Assembly: GCA_949752745.1 (NCBI GenBank)
Contig: OX457029.1
Span: forward strand, 17,359,413 to 17,423,412
DNA from: Protula sp. h YS-2021
Lineage: Eukaryota; Annelida; Polychaeta; Sabellida; Serpulidae
Direction of reading: 5' to 3'
Length of the DNA: 64,000 nt
The stretch's first letter is position 1. Each line of letters opens with the position of its first letter. A program made the translations under genes and the position numbers. This document shows positions 1 through 22,984 of the stretch, piece after piece. Under the pieces are notes generated by a model. That model searched no databases, was not told the origin of the DNA, and worked only from the letters and a program-made list of their open reading frames with translations.

Positions 1-143
1 GCATTGGCCACTTGACGATTTTGTGCATTGGATATTGAACAAGAAAAGACAAATGATCTGATTATTTTTTTTTCACATTGAACAGGGCAGGTATGATTTA
101 AATCAACGTAAACGATTCACGATTTTTGATTTTTTTCTATTTA

Positions 144-747
144 TCCCCCGTGTAACGGAGGGGTATAGTTATGAACTTGTCCATTCGTCTGTCTGCCCGC
201 ACTTTTTTTGTTCGCGCGATATCTCTGTTACTATTTATCGGAAGCAAACCAAATGTTGCCAGAAGAAAGTATATATAGTAAAATTGCGCAACTGCAGGTT
301 ATTTGTCGATTTTGTAAAAAAAAATGTGAAATTTTCGACGTTTTTACATTTTTAGACTTTGTCGTTTTTGTATTCATTCTGTTCGCTCGATATCTCTGTA
401 ATTTTTTATCCGAAGCAAACCAGACCTTACAGACAGAAAGTATGTATAGTGAAGTTGTGCAAGGGCAGGCTATTATTCCCCGTGTAAGGGTGGGATATAG
501 TTATGAACTTGTCCGTCTGTTTGTCCGCATTTTTCTTTTTGCCCGATATCTCCGAGGCTTTTATATTGTAGGCATAAAAGCCGTTAATGGTACATGTGCA
601 GCGTCAGGTTATTTTTGAAAAATATTAAAAAAGGAAGAATTGGTGCAAGGTTTAAAAATATGCTCTTATGAACTTTTCTTTAGGCAAAATTTAGCAAGTT
701 TTTTAGTGTCCTGCTATACGGGGGATCCTGCCTCACGAAGGCTCTAG
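144..747 (+). mobile_element. Helitron-like non-autonomous element (copy A)
   Basis: The segment begins TCCCCCGTG directly after an A and ends CTAG directly before a T, the rule for canonical Helitrons. Just inside the right end is a short hairpin (GCCT, 5-base loop, AGGC). Just before that, ACGGGGGAT is the inverse of the left end ATCCCCCGT, an asymmetric inverted repeat as known in Helentron-type elements. The interior holds degenerate repeats containing GCGCGATATCTC-like and GTTGTGCAA-like boxes. No protein is encoded. An element with the same two ends is at 19401-20128. Confidence 0.6.
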
Positions 748-1199
748 TTAAAATGTGCGTCATTCAGACTGTGTTCACTGAAGGCACTTGGAGACGTCAA
801 TGTCATTGAATAAGTAAAAAGGCATTTGATTTCAATTAGGTTTTTAAATCGTGCAAACTCTGGTTAGCATGGACCTCCCGGACAGGTCATATTTCGTAAC
901 ATATGCGTCTGTTGGCATTTAATATTAATTAGAATTTCTCTCCATGTTGAGTGAAATTTAAAGAGAAAAAAAGCACACACACAGCCATCTGTATTATGGA
1001 CAGAATGGTTTCGGGTTATATAGGAAGTGTTGAGATGTGGTAGAGCAAAGAGTCCTGCTGGAACAAATTAATAATCGCCCTATGATTCACATGAGTGCAA
1101 ACATGTATATGTGCCTAAATGGTATTCTTTTAAACATGTAAAGCGATATTGCGCTGGCAGTTAGAATAAAAAAGTTCCAGGAAAAACACCGATAAAAAT

Positions 1200-1245
1200 G
1201 GAATTAATTGGCCCTCAGCCAAAATGGACTACGGGCTATTGCTAT
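1200..1245 (-). repeat. Terminal hairpin fragment of a satellite element
   Basis: Read on the minus strand, this stretch carries AGCAATAGCC, then a hairpin-like segment around TTTTGGCTGAGGGCC. It matches the right end of the array at 60580-60965, which ends in a palindrome followed by GCTAAAAA. It looks like a fragment of the same element family left in SLC3 intron 1. The duplicated copy lies at about 10885-10930. Confidence 0.45.
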
Positions 1246-1609
1246 CGCCATACTCGTCCATACCTCCAATAACCTGTCCTACTTCGTCCGCGCCTCTTTA
1301 CCATTAATTGTACACACTAGGGTTTTTAACGTCACACAGTGACAACCAGGTATTGCTGTTGTGCATCGTACAAATTGTCGAAATGACTGCCTTTTGAAAA
1401 TGTGTGAAAATCTCGACTAATGACTCCCATATGAGGTGCTTTGTCAGCGCATCTTTGCGTTATTAAATTTCGCCGCTGCAGTTTTCTAAAAAAATATGCA
1501 TTACATTTGCGAATTTTGTAAATAATATACGGCATTTCTTTTCGAGTATGCACCTCTGGCTGAGGGATTTGGATCTCTTATGCCTGTTTATTCATTGCAT
1601 TTGTTGTAG

Positions 1610-1789
1610 GGATCCATGATCAACTTGATGAACTTCTTGCACTGAATATTACAACGGTCTGGTTAAACCCCATCTACCCATCAAGTAATTTTGATTTTGG
1701 ATATGACATCATTGATTTCACTGGTGTTAACCCAGAGTTTGGAAATCTGGAGGATTTCAGGAACCTGAGGGATGCTATGTCCAAGAAAG
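1610..1789 (+). pseudogene. SLC3 exon 2, copy A (partial duplicate)
   Basis: Identical to exon 2 of the intact gene at 11295-11474, with acceptor TTGTTGTAG and donor GTAAGG. It encodes the start of the glycosidase-like domain (motifs TTVWLNPIYPS and FGYDIIDF). It is listed as a pseudogene only because this copy of the gene is cut within exon 6; the exon itself is undamaged. Confidence 0.85.
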
Positions 1790-2079
1790 GTAAGGCCAAA
1801 TCCACATCTTTGCCAGTTGATGTTTTATGCTTTCGGACATGCCGCCTGGAGGGGGTGGGGGTAGATTATGCAAGAAGTAATCGATTTTGGTAATTTTAGT
1901 ATCTGTCGGGAATGGTTACCTTAACGCACGGATGCCGGTCTTGAACTATAATTCATCGTAAAATTAGTTAGCGAATGAATGTATGAAAGTCGAATAGTTG
2001 TATAAACTATAAGGAGAGCATGTTATGGCAAAAGTGTGTATTTGTCTCTCGTCATGGTGCATCTCACAATGACACGCAG

Positions 2080-2231
2080 GTATGCGGCTAGTCCTAGACT
2101 TCGTGCCGAACCACACAAGCAAGAACCACCGATGGTTTAACGAGAGCGCACAGGGGGACGATAACCCCTATGCCGATTACTATGTGTGGCACGAAGGTAC
2201 AAATGGTGGTGCTGACCCGCCGAACAACTGG
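2080..2231 (+). pseudogene. SLC3 exon 3, copy A (partial duplicate)
   Basis: Identical to 11765-11916, with intact acceptor and donor GTAAGA. It encodes the conserved MRLVLDFVPNHTS segment of the GH13-like barrel and ends with PPNNW, as in rBAT. Confidence 0.85.
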
Positions 2232-2415
2232 GTAAGAACTATCATTTCTAAGACACAGATGGAAGAGGCAGAATAAGACATTCACGTCACTAATTTTTCA
2301 GACTTTGTAAGTTGATCATTTTGGTTCATTTTGTGACTAAGACAGAGCTCATGTGGTATTTGAAAACCCTTGTTTGTTGTGATAGCAGTTTTATTTAAAA
2401 TTGTTGTGCCGGTAG

Positions 2416-2661
2416 GTAAGTGTTTTCGGTGGATCTGCGTGGACCAAGGACGAAAGGCGTGGCAAATACTACCTGCACCAGTTCTTGCCCGAGCAGCCCG
2501 ATTTGAACCTGCGTAACAACAAAGTGGTTGCTGAGTTGGAAAAGGTACTCTTGTTTTGGCTCGAGGAGAAGGTGGATGGTTTCCGCGTCGACGCAGCACC
2601 GCACTTATTCGAGGCTGAGGACTTGATGGATGAGCCACTCAGTGGTACAGGAAACGGCGAG
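2416..2661 (+). pseudogene. SLC3 exon 4, copy A (partial duplicate)
   Basis: Matches 12101-12346 except for one silent change (TTA for TTG, Leu). It carries [10 protein letters not shown] and the VDGFRVDA nucleophile motif. Reading frame and splice sites are intact. Confidence 0.85.
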
Positions 2662-2974
2662 GTAAAAATTGACTATACTTGCAGGAATATCAGTAGTTGG
2701 TACTGTGTCCTGGGTTGAAAAGCGCAAATGTGAAAAGTTATCCCTAAAATATAATAAGTATAAGTAAAATTTATCGTTCAAAGTATGTATGTCCTCCATT
2801 ATGCGTATGTGAACCTGGTAAAATTATGTGTCTCCCCCTAACGAAGACATACATAGCATTTGGTGTGTCCGTCCATCTTGCCGTCCGTCTGTCCGCAGTG
2901 AGTTCTTATGAAATTAATGAGTCGATTTTTTCTCAAAACATATATACATATTGGTGTACATGTCTAGATGATGC

Positions 2975-3365
2975 CCGTGTTATTTTTTTTTTTCGTTCCT
3001 TCAAAAATTATATTTTTGGCAAATTTTTGAACATACGGGGGGGGGGTTAGTGCATTTTTTCACTTTGGCAGGCTATATCTCCGAAACAGTTTGTTGGGTT
3101 AGACTGAAACGTGGCAAGAAGAACACACACATATAGTGCAAATGTTTACTGCGAAGTTTTTCTTCATTTCCGTTGAAAATGTATTTTTGGCGAATGTTTT
3201 TAAATTTTTATTTTTAACTTTTTTGACCATATTGTTGCGACATCTCCTAAACAGTTTGTTGGATTAGGCTGAAACGTAGCAAGAAGAACCCATATATAGT
3301 GGAAATGTTTACTGCGAAGTTTTTCTTCATTTTCTGTAAAAATGTATTTTTGGCGATTTTTTTTT
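2975..3365 (+). repeat. Two-unit tandem repeat, about 165 bp unit (copy A)
   Basis: Two divergent units share CTCCNAAACAGTTTGTTGG, GCAAGAAGAAC and TTTACTGCGAAGTTTTTCTT and lie in intron 4. They are part of a repeat element that starts near 2870 with a GTCCGTCCATCTTGCCGTCC-type stretch. The same pair lies at about 12660-13052 in copy B. Confidence 0.75.
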
Positions 3366-3592
3366 CAATTTTATGGGCTTGTCAATGTTGTACGTTTAAG
3401 CAAGGAATTTTTTATCACGTGACTGATTGGGGGCGGGGGAGACGTATCCGTTTTTAACAAAAACACTGGCCAGTCTAGTTTCCAATGCGTGGTGTTAAAA
3501 AAAGGAATAAGTTTCACAGGCGATGTTGTAGTGTGTTGACTGCGTGCTTACATCATGCGTCGGACTAGTGAAGTGTGAGCACTTGGTTGCAG

Positions 3593-3714
3593 GAAGACTA
3601 CGATTACCTGGTGCACAACGAGACCAAGTATCTACCGGAGAGCTACGAGCTGGTCGCTAAGTGGAGAGCGCTTCTAGATAACTATGCCGAGGAGGAGGGC
3701 CGGAAACACCCTAG
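3593..3714 (+). pseudogene. SLC3 exon 5, copy A (partial duplicate)
   Basis: Identical to 13282-13403 and ends in phase 2. The next exon of this copy begins correctly at 5972 but is broken off at 5987. In principle the donor could still splice in frame to the intact exon 6 at 15495. Confidence 0.85.
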
Positions 3715-3831
3715 GTAATCTATCTTTCAAAGCTTCAGAATGTGTCCTTTGTTACAAGAAAGTATCACGTAGTCAAGCGACAGGAACTATCACATACAAA
3801 GCCCCAGTGAATAGACAAGATAGACTTGATT

Positions 3832-4480
3832 ATCTCCCTTGTAACGGAGGGATATAGTTATGAACTTGTATGTCTGTCTGTCTGTCCGCACTTTTTTGTT
3901 CGCGCGATATCTCTGTTACTATTTATCGGAAGCAAGCCAAATGTTACAGGAAGAAAGTAATAATCGTGAAGTTGTGCAACGGTGGGTTATTTTTCAGTTT
4001 TGTAACAAAGTGTGAAAATTTCGACGTTTTTATGTTTTTGGACTTACTCGTTTTTGTATCCAGTTTTATTCGCGCGATATCTTCGTTACTATTTATCGGA
4101 AGAACATTAAATGGTACAGGAAGAAAATTTATATTATGAAGTTGTGCAACGGGAGGTTATTTTCCGATTTTGCAAAACAGTATGAAAATTTCGACCTTTA
4201 ACGTTTTTGTATCCACTTTTGTTCTCGCGATATCGGAAGCAGACCAAACCTTACAGACAGAAAGTATATATAGTAAAGTTGTGCAACGGCAGGTTATTAT
4301 CCCCCGTGTGAGGGCGGGATATAGTTATGATTTTGTCCGGCTGTCCGCACTTTTGTTCGCGCGATATCTCCGAGGCATTTTATATTATAGGCATAAAAAG
4401 ACCATCAATTGTAGATGTGCAGCGTCAGGTTATTTTTAAAAATATTGAAAAAGGAAGAATTGGTGCAAGGTTGAAATGGT
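3832..4480 (+). mobile_element. Helitron-like element, right end lost (copy A)
   Basis: It starts ATCTCCCTTGTAACGGAGGG and has the same interior as 144-747: ATAGTTATGAACTTG, GCGCGATATCTC, GTTGTGCAACGG and AGGTTATTTT boxes, here as about three internal repeats. After GGTGCAAGGTT it departs from the intact family member, and no CTAG end is present. The copy in block B starts at about 13520. Confidence 0.5.
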
Positions 4481-5039
4481 TGGATTGGGAGATTCCCCCT
4501 TTTTGTCAAAAAGAAGTACAAAGATATGGTGTTTTCCAAACAATACAACTCATTATTATGCTACGAGTTGCAGTTTGAAAATAAACCGATAAGTACTGCT
4601 TTAGACAGATAAGATAATTAAAATAAAAAAGGCCCCGAGTCTGTGAAAAAAGGGGTGTTTGTGAAAAAGTACCGGGTCATTTTGTCCCGTGTTGCCCCAA
4701 AAAGGGGATCATTCATCTTTTTAAAAACAAGGGGACCAATTAGCAGCAGTTTAAAGCAGCATTGTTCAGTTTATTTCGAGATGAACTGTAACTTGTAGCA
4801 TAAGAAACAGTTGTATTGTTTTGAAATCACCAAATTTTTTACTTAGGCATGTGTATTTTATTCACTAGTTAAATAGAAACGTTACATTAATAAAGAACCA
4901 TAGTGCAGATCCTCCCCCCTCCCTTTCCTCCGAAAATCTCCCCTAAAAAGTTTGGAAGGGGGAAAAATAACCCCCGTTTTTAGACCCCAACCGGGTGAGT
5001 CTGGGGTGTCTATAGGATTGCCCTCTGGCCGTCCGTCCG

Positions 5040-5765
5040 TGTGTCACACTTTGGATACTGTTTTGTTTCCACGCAAGTTCTCCGAAGCTATTTACTCTAG
5101 GCATATGCAACCTTGCACAGTGAAAAAAAAACGTGTATTGAAGTTATGCAACGTCGTGTTATTTTTCAAATCGGTAAAAAATTGCCAAAATGGCGAATTG
5201 TCAAAAATTGCCAATTTTTTAGATAACTGTAATGTAAGACTTAGGTGGTTTCCACGCGAGTTCTCCGAAACTATTTATCCTAGGCATATGCAACCTTGTA
5301 CAGTGAAAATATATATGTTGAAGTTGTGCAACGTCATATTATGTGTCAAATTGGTCAAAAATTGCCAAAATGGGACTTGGCAAAAATTGTGATTTTTTTG
5401 AGATAACTGAAATGTAAGACTTGGATGCTTTCCACGGGAGTTCTCCGAAACTATTTATCCTAGGCATATGCTACCTTGCACAGTGAATATATATATGTTG
5501 AAGTTGTGCAGCGTCGTATTATGTGTCAAATTGGTCAAAAATTGCCAAAATGGGACTTGGCAAAAATTGTGATTTTTTTTTAAGATAACTGTATTGTAGG
5601 ACTTGAGTGGCTTTCCACGCAAGTTCTCCTAAAGTATTTATCCTAGCCATATACAACCTTACGCAGTGAAAATATATATATTGAAGTTGTCCAACGTCAT
5701 TTTATTTTTCAAATCGGTCATAAATTGCCAAGATTGCGACTTGTCAAAAATTGCTGATTCTATAT
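5040..5765 (+). repeat. Tandem array, four units of about 178 bp (copy A)
   Basis: Units start near 5076, 5251, 5431 and 5608 with TTTCCACGCGAGTTCTCCG and share ATTTATCCTAGGCATATGC, a TATATAT block followed by TTGAAGTTGTGCAACGTC, and AAAAATTGCCAAAATGG. The array follows a CCCCAACCGGGTGAGTCTGG stretch and a GTCCGTCCGT stretch. It is non-coding and lies in SLC3 intron 5. Copy B holds a shortened version at about 14750-15352. Confidence 0.85.
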
Positions 5766-5971
5766 TGCTAATCCTATATTCCAATGATTGTTATCGTTTA
5801 GTCAGTGTTCAGTTGGGGTCTGCGCCCTCGACGATGGCTTGTTTCATCGTAGAATAATCACTTTTCACAGTCTTTCTTAATGGGCAAGATTACCCCCCCC
5901 CCATACGCCAGCGTTTTGTGCGAAGTAAAGAAAACATTGAAGCGTGAGGGTTTTTCCTTGGGCTGCTTCAG

Positions 5972-5987
5972 GTTGTTGATGGTGGAA
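5972..5987 (+). pseudogene. SLC3 exon 6, copy A, broken off after 16 bases
   Basis: The acceptor GGGCTGCTTCAG and the first 16 bases of exon 6 are present. Then the sequence switches without overlap into a tandem repeat, and a stop codon soon follows in frame. This is the right edge of the duplicated block and the reason copy A cannot make a full protein from its own exons. Confidence 0.85.
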
Positions 5988-6365
5988 CGGATAAATATGC
6001 AAAAATCACAGATTCGACCCCGGGGGGGGGGGAGGGGGGTCCGACCCTAAAAACCAAAAATGTTTAGAATTGGCTGAAACGGATAAATATGCAAAAATCA
6101 CAAATTCGACCTCGGGGGGAGGGGGGTCCGACCCTAAAAACCAAAAATGTTTAGAATTGAGTGAAACGGATAAATATGCAAAAATCACAAATTCGACCCC
6201 GTGAGGGGTGAGGGAGATCGACCCTAAAAACCGAAAATGTTTAGAATCGTCTGAAACGGTTAAATATGCAAAAATCACAAATTCGACCCCGGGGGAGGGG
6301 GGGGGGGGGAGGTCGACCAAAAAAAAACACAAAAATGTTTAGAATTGTCTGAAACGGACAAACGG
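5987..6365 (+). repeat. Minisatellite, four units of about 87-98 bp
   Basis: Units begin ACGGATAAATATGCAAAAAT near 5987, 6079, 6166 and 6256. They contain AAATTCGACCCCGG followed by a G-run, then ACCCTAAAAACCAAAAATG. It begins exactly at the duplication edge. Confidence 0.85.
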
Positions 6366-6449
6366 GGGGAGGTCGACTTACTCTGGGTCTGCTACTTGCT
6401 GCCTCCCTCTCTCCCTGTGAGAATGTCTCACGGTTTGCCTCTTACTTTA

Positions 6450-6785
6450 ATTGTTTCTCACGCTGTGAGCTCTTTCATCTCTTGATTTTTGCCACCTGTC
6501 CTAGTGGAATTGTTTCTCACGCTGTGAACTTTGTCATTTCTTGATTTTTGCCACCTGTCCTGTGGCAAAGCGATATTGCATGTGATCAAATTGCTGTTTG
6601 TAACTTAGCGTGCTGACTTGATAGAATGTTGCTCGCCTTGGGGGAGGGGGGGGGGGGGGGTCCTCACTAGGATTGCCATGACTATCATGGCTATGTTGCC
6701 ATGACATTACCATGGCTACGCTTCGTTACCATGACTACGTTACTTCGTTACCATGACTACACCTATGACGTCACTTCCTGTGGTG
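6450..6785 (+). promoter_or_regulatory. Upstream region of SLC3: short repeats and a CRE/ETS/RUNX-type cluster
   Basis: Between 6450 and 6560 a unit of about 60 bp (TTGTTTCTCACGCTGTGA plus TTTTTGCCACCTGTCC) occurs twice. Between 6670 and 6760 the motif TTACCATGACTACG recurs. At 6766-6784 a full CRE (TGACGTCA), an ETS site (ACTTCCTG) and a RUNX-type site (TGTGGT) overlap end to end. The start codon is at 7318 and no transcription start can be read from sequence, so a promoter role is inferred from position only. 6620-6662 is a G-rich run. Confidence 0.3.
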
Positions 6786-7296
6786 GAATCCTTACTTTCC
6801 TACTACTAAAACCACACTAGTTCAGGGCATATAGACAGTTGTCAAACGCTTACCTATACATCCCTATGCAGAAATCTTATTCTTTTCACCTTTGCAGATG
6901 TAGGGAGCATGTCCGATTTGGATGTGTTGTAAGGGAACAGAGGAGTAAATTAATTATTGTCCGAAATTATAAAACAGCTGACCTCGATGAGATCTCTCTT
7001 GTGCGTTGTTTTCAACCCGTAGGCAGTTCGGTCTGTTGTATATGACACCTTTTTAGCCCTCATATCCACTGGGGATTCCGCGAAAATAGTATTCATAAAA
7101 GATTCGGTGGAAGCCTGCTTTCTTACCCCACTGAACACAGATCTCAAGCGAATAAAAGGCACAAGCTGAACTGGCATAGAGGTTAGCTGTTGGACAACAA
7201 CGAATGAATTGCATCACCCACAGCGCATGCGTGTAAGAAAATTTCATCAGACGGAACGAAGGAAGAAGGCTGGAAGTACTTTTGCAAATTTGATAA

Positions 7297-19118
<11,822 letters not shown>

Positions 19119-19400
19119 CGCGAGACTAGTGCTAAAGAAACACATTGAATGGAACTCTTAAAATCTAGATGAACGAAACTTGTAACATACCGAATATTGT
19201 AAGGGAAATGCTTTTGATGTAGGCTGACTATATTCTCGTATTCCGATGATTGACTCGTATTCCGATATGGTTGCTTCTGCGTGAGATACTGCTTTATTTA
19301 ACACTGATTGTGATTATTAGTGTTTGCACTGTGTTTCAAAAAATAAGTACAAGGCATTACATAAAGCTTTTATTTGGTGGACTCAGGATAAAGTTCTTTA

Positions 19401-20128
19401 TCCCCCGTGAAACGGAGGGATGTAGTTATGAACTGGTCCGTCTTTCCGTCTACAAAAAGTACTAAGTTTTGTCCGGCCGACTTTTCATAGAAGGAATTGT
19501 CGTGGGAACCTGAAACCTTACATGGTGAAAATATATATATTGAAGATGTGCAACGTGGCATTATTGTCAAAATCGGCCAAAAATTGACGTCGTGGGAAAC
19601 TGATAAATATGGTGAATTTTTGGCTTGAACTTAGCCGTGACGCGATGTTTTGTCGGGCGGGCTTCTCATAGAAGGGATTGTTGTAGGATCCTGAAATCTT
19701 GCGTGGTGAAAGTATATATATTGAAGATGTGCAACGTGGCATTATTGTCAAAATCGGCCAAAAATTGACGTCATGGGAAATTGTCAAATATGGTGAATTT
19801 TGGGCTTGAACTTAGCAGTGAGACGATGTTTGGTCGGCCGACTTCTCATGGAAGGAATTGTCGTAGGAACCTGAAACCGTGCATGGTGAAAGTATATATA
19901 TTGAAGATGTGCAACGCGGCATTGTTGTCAAAATCGGCCAAAAATTGACGTCGTGGGAAATTGTCAAATATGGTGAATTTTGGGCTTGAACTTAGCCGTG
20001 AGACGATGTTTTGTCCGGCCGACTTCTCAGAGAAGGGATTGTAGTAGGAAGCAGGAACCTTGCAGCGTGACGTGACCTCATTTCACTTTTGCCGCTTCAC
20101 GGGGGATCCCGCCTTATTGAGGCTCTAG
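19401..20128 (+). mobile_element. Helitron-like element carrying a 180-bp satellite
   Basis: Starts TCCCCCGTGAAACGGAGGG after an A and ends GGCTCTAG before a T. A GCCT/AGGC hairpin lies near the end and CACGGGGGATC, the inverse of the left end, comes just before it. Inside are about four units of roughly 180 bp starting GGCCGACTTCTCATAGAAGG. They contain a TATATATTGAAGATGTGCAACG box and AAATCGGCCAAAAATTGACG. The ends are shared with 144-747 although the interiors differ. An inverted, truncated relative is at 37660-38117. Confidence 0.65.
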
Positions 20129-20144
20129 TTTTGTCTAGACGCTC

Positions 20145-20870
20145 CACCACGTTCGAAACGTTTGGTTTGGTTTCGGCCCTTTTTGGTTGATTCGGCACCA
20201 TGTTTTATTATTATTATTCTAGTTTTAGATCCGCTTCTAAACTACTCAAGGGTGTTGGGCGCATTTACGGGCCAAATCAACATAGTTTGAGTTAATGAAT
20301 AGATTACTGAAGGGAAAAGTGTTAATTTTGGCTTACTTTGTGTTGAAGCTACAGACATTTTATAATCCCGGGAAAACGAGCATTAATTTAGGGTGACAAA
20401 ACATTTACCCATTTTTTGTAAGAGTTATGGTTTGTAAAATGTGGAGTGTCCTCATATCAAACAATTGTATTAGACTTTAGGACATTTAAGTTACTTGATG
20501 TTAACCGAAATCTGCTTTTCATATACATTTTGCAGTGGGCAGAATTGTGGTGTGTAAAATTTAGTTTGTATTAAGATGTAAATAAAAAGAAAAAATAACA
20601 GGATTTACTGTATATCAATGACTTTTGATGAGTCTACACGCTAAAACAAGCCAGGTGAATTCTAACCCAAAAAAGAAAAGTTTACATGCGGTTGATAATT
20701 TGGTGCCGAAACGCCGAATCGTCCAGGTTGGTGCCGAATCGACTTGCACAAAGATCCGAACCGGTAGGGCCGAATCGCTAAAGGGCCGAATCGACCAGAG
20801 ACCTTCAGGATCACCGAAAACCTGGACTGGTTCTGGACGCGCATTAGACTTCGAATTAAATTCATAAATG
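20145..20870. mobile_element. Possible MITE with GATTCGGCACCA ends
   Basis: TTTCGGCCCTTT and GATTCGGCACCA occur at 20165-20195 on the plus strand. At about 20700-20800 GATTCGGCACCA, GATTCGGC and GATTCGGCCC recur on the minus strand, so the two edges are inverted relative to each other. The interior of about 500 bp is AT-rich and non-coding. Exact ends were not resolved. Confidence 0.4.
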
Positions 20871-21460
20871 CCTTTTATGTATTGATATTTTCCGTTTTGT
20901 ACTGATTAGAAAACTCTTATGTTCAGCTTAACTTATGATTAAAACTCTAAAAACAATTCGATCAATCTGGTATAAGGATTTTTAATTGTTATAAAGAAAG
21001 AAATACTGTTTTTATTTGCAACGATAAATAATTACGTTTATATCTTGGGTGAATACATAAAAGCAAATCACATAATGCAATGGAAGTATTTCAAATTTTA
21101 GTGTAGGAGAACCAATAAATATGTTTCAGTAAACCCAGATCAGTTTTTTGAAGGTGGTCTTTGTCATGTGCATTTTATCCATCGCGTGGGGCCTCGGTCC
21201 GGCCGCCTGTAGGCTTTGTTTCTAGCTACTTATCGTTCACTTTTCGTCGGATCGCAGTAAAATTTTGGGGAAGTATGCGCCCACTTAGGGGAGTTTAATG
21301 CCCTTTTTTTTCATTTTAGCGAAATTCCAAGTTCTCCAAATTTTCGCAAAAAAATATTTTCTGTGTAATTTTTTTATTCTTTGAAAATTTTAACACTGAA
21401 TCATTTTTTGGCATTGACACTTAAATGCTGAACTTATTGATTGGCCAAAAAAATCGGCGT
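20871..21460. other. Intergenic, AT-rich
   Basis: No gene seen. GGCCTCGGTCCGGCCGCCTG at about 21190 may be the edge of the repeat element that carries the following array. Confidence 0.5.
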
Positions 21461-22325
21461 AAATTCTGGCGAAAAATCCACACATTTTCAGTAAAATCTT
21501 AGCGAACTCCAGGATAATATCCTCATTGCCTTGTAATTTTAAGTAACAGTAGCTCACATTACTACCAAGTGGTTATTACTTTTTTGGCCATTCGCGAAAA
21601 AAAATGGCTGAAATATTGACCAAAAACTAATTTTTTGTAAAATGCATATCTCGGGGGTTTCAGGGTTTTCATGGAAACATTCTACAATTTTGATGGAAAG
21701 TAGGGTGCAAAGCTGTCCACCTATCTGTTACTTGTTTGGGCGATTTGCCAAAAATTGGCGGAAGTATTGGCGAAAAACATAATTGTTTTTTTTTCCTTAA
21801 ATCTTAGTTATTTTTAAGAAAATAGCCTAATTGTCTTTAAGTTTTAGATGAAGGTAGCTGGCGAAAAAACGAAACATTTTCAGTAAAATCTTAAATAACT
21901 CCCAAGAAAATAGTATTACTGTCTTGAAATTTTAAGTAAAGGTAGCAAGCATTACTATATACATGGCTGTCACTTTTTTACGTGATTGGCTGAAAAAATT
22001 GGGGAAAAACTACCTAATTTTCAAAAAAAAATCTTAACGATCTCCAGGAAAATAGTCTTAAAGTTTTGAAATCTTAAGAAAGGGTAGAATTTTTGGTGGA
22101 TGGCCAAAAATTGGGGAAAAACAAAAAGAATTCCTTAAAATCATAACTGACTGCAGGAAAATAGTCTTGCTGTCTTGAAATTTTAAAAAAATGGTAGCAG
22201 GCAATATTACCTAACTGGCTATTACTATTTTTGGTGATTAGCCAAAATATTTGGACGAAAAACCAACATATTTTTAGTAAAATCACAGCGAACGCCAGGA
22301 AAATATCCACATTGTCTTGTAGTTA
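21460..22325 (+). repeat. Diverged tandem array with AAATCTTA...CTCCAGGAAAATAG units
   Basis: About six diverged units share AAATCTTAGCGAACTCCAGG, AAAATAGTCTT, TTGAAATTTTAAG and TTTTTGGCGATTGGCCAAAA. Non-coding. Confidence 0.7.
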
Positions 22326-22982
22326 TGTCTTCGAGGCCAAAGACAGACATAGTGTTTATACGTTCTGTGTGTGTCAGTCTGTCGTGAAGAAAATGCTGTG
22401 TGCAAGGTTCGATCGATCAACTTCAAACTTGATTTATTTATTATTCCTTGGTTAGGTCGGACGGTTCTATTAACTTCTGACGCATCTTACATTATTGGTG
22501 CAGGCGTATGATGTCATCATGTAAAAATCTTGTTTTAACATTTTTCAGCCGCTGAGCATCGGAGAAAGTTCAAACTTGTAGGATTGTTGCTTGGTAGGTC
22601 CGAAAGAGTTGTAAAATTTTGTCGCGAGTACAACGAACGACTGCGGCGAATGACGTCATCACGTAAAATATGTATATATTTTGAACACGGTCTTTTATGC
22701 AAGATATCTCGAGAACGAAATGTCGGATCGACTTCAAATTGATCTGTTCATTCCTTGGGAAGGGCGGACGGTTCTTTAAACTTTTGACGCACGTTGTATT
22801 AATAAGCAAGGCGTATAACGTCATAGCGTATGATCTTGTGTGCGGAATTTCTCAACCGATAAACATCGGAGAAAGTTCAAACTTAGGGGCGTTGTTGCTT
22901 GGTAGGTCTGAGAGATTCTAATTTTGTTGCGAATACGAGTGGATGCGGCGCATGACGTCATCACGTAAAAGAGAGGCCTACC
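22325..22982 (+). repeat. Two-unit repeat containing TGACGTCA; inverted relative at 26.1-26.6 kb
   Basis: Opens with ACAGACATAGTGTTTATACG and a GTGTGTGTCAG stretch. Then two units of about 300 bp contain GTCGGATCGACTTCAAA, GGGCGGACGGTTCT, AACATCGGAGAAAGTTCAAA and a perfect CRE-like TGACGTCATCACGTAAAA near 22654 and 22955. Confidence 0.75.
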
Positions 22983-22984
22983 AG

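Larger units (their letters stand above)
1..5987 (+). repeat. Upstream copy (A) of a large direct duplication, partial SLC3 gene
   Basis: This block matches 9715-15509 almost base for base through introns and exons. I noticed only about ten substitutions plus a few indels. The main indels are a net deletion of roughly 30 bp in copy B near 253, homopolymer length changes, and about 168 bp missing from copy B after position 5661. The match stops at about 5987, a few codons into SLC3 exon 6, and the left end is cut by the window edge. The block holds SLC3 exons 2-5. The simplest model is a direct tandem duplication with a unit of about 9.5 kb beginning near 5988, so copy A would have its own exon 1 left of the window. 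An uncollapsed second haplotype in the assembly would look the same. Confidence 0.93.

Noticed and set aside
208..618. 136-residue frame in the first Helitron-like element
   Set aside because: Made of degenerate internal repeats (LFARYL recurring). The duplicate at 9885 has a different frame after a small indel, and no known domain appears.
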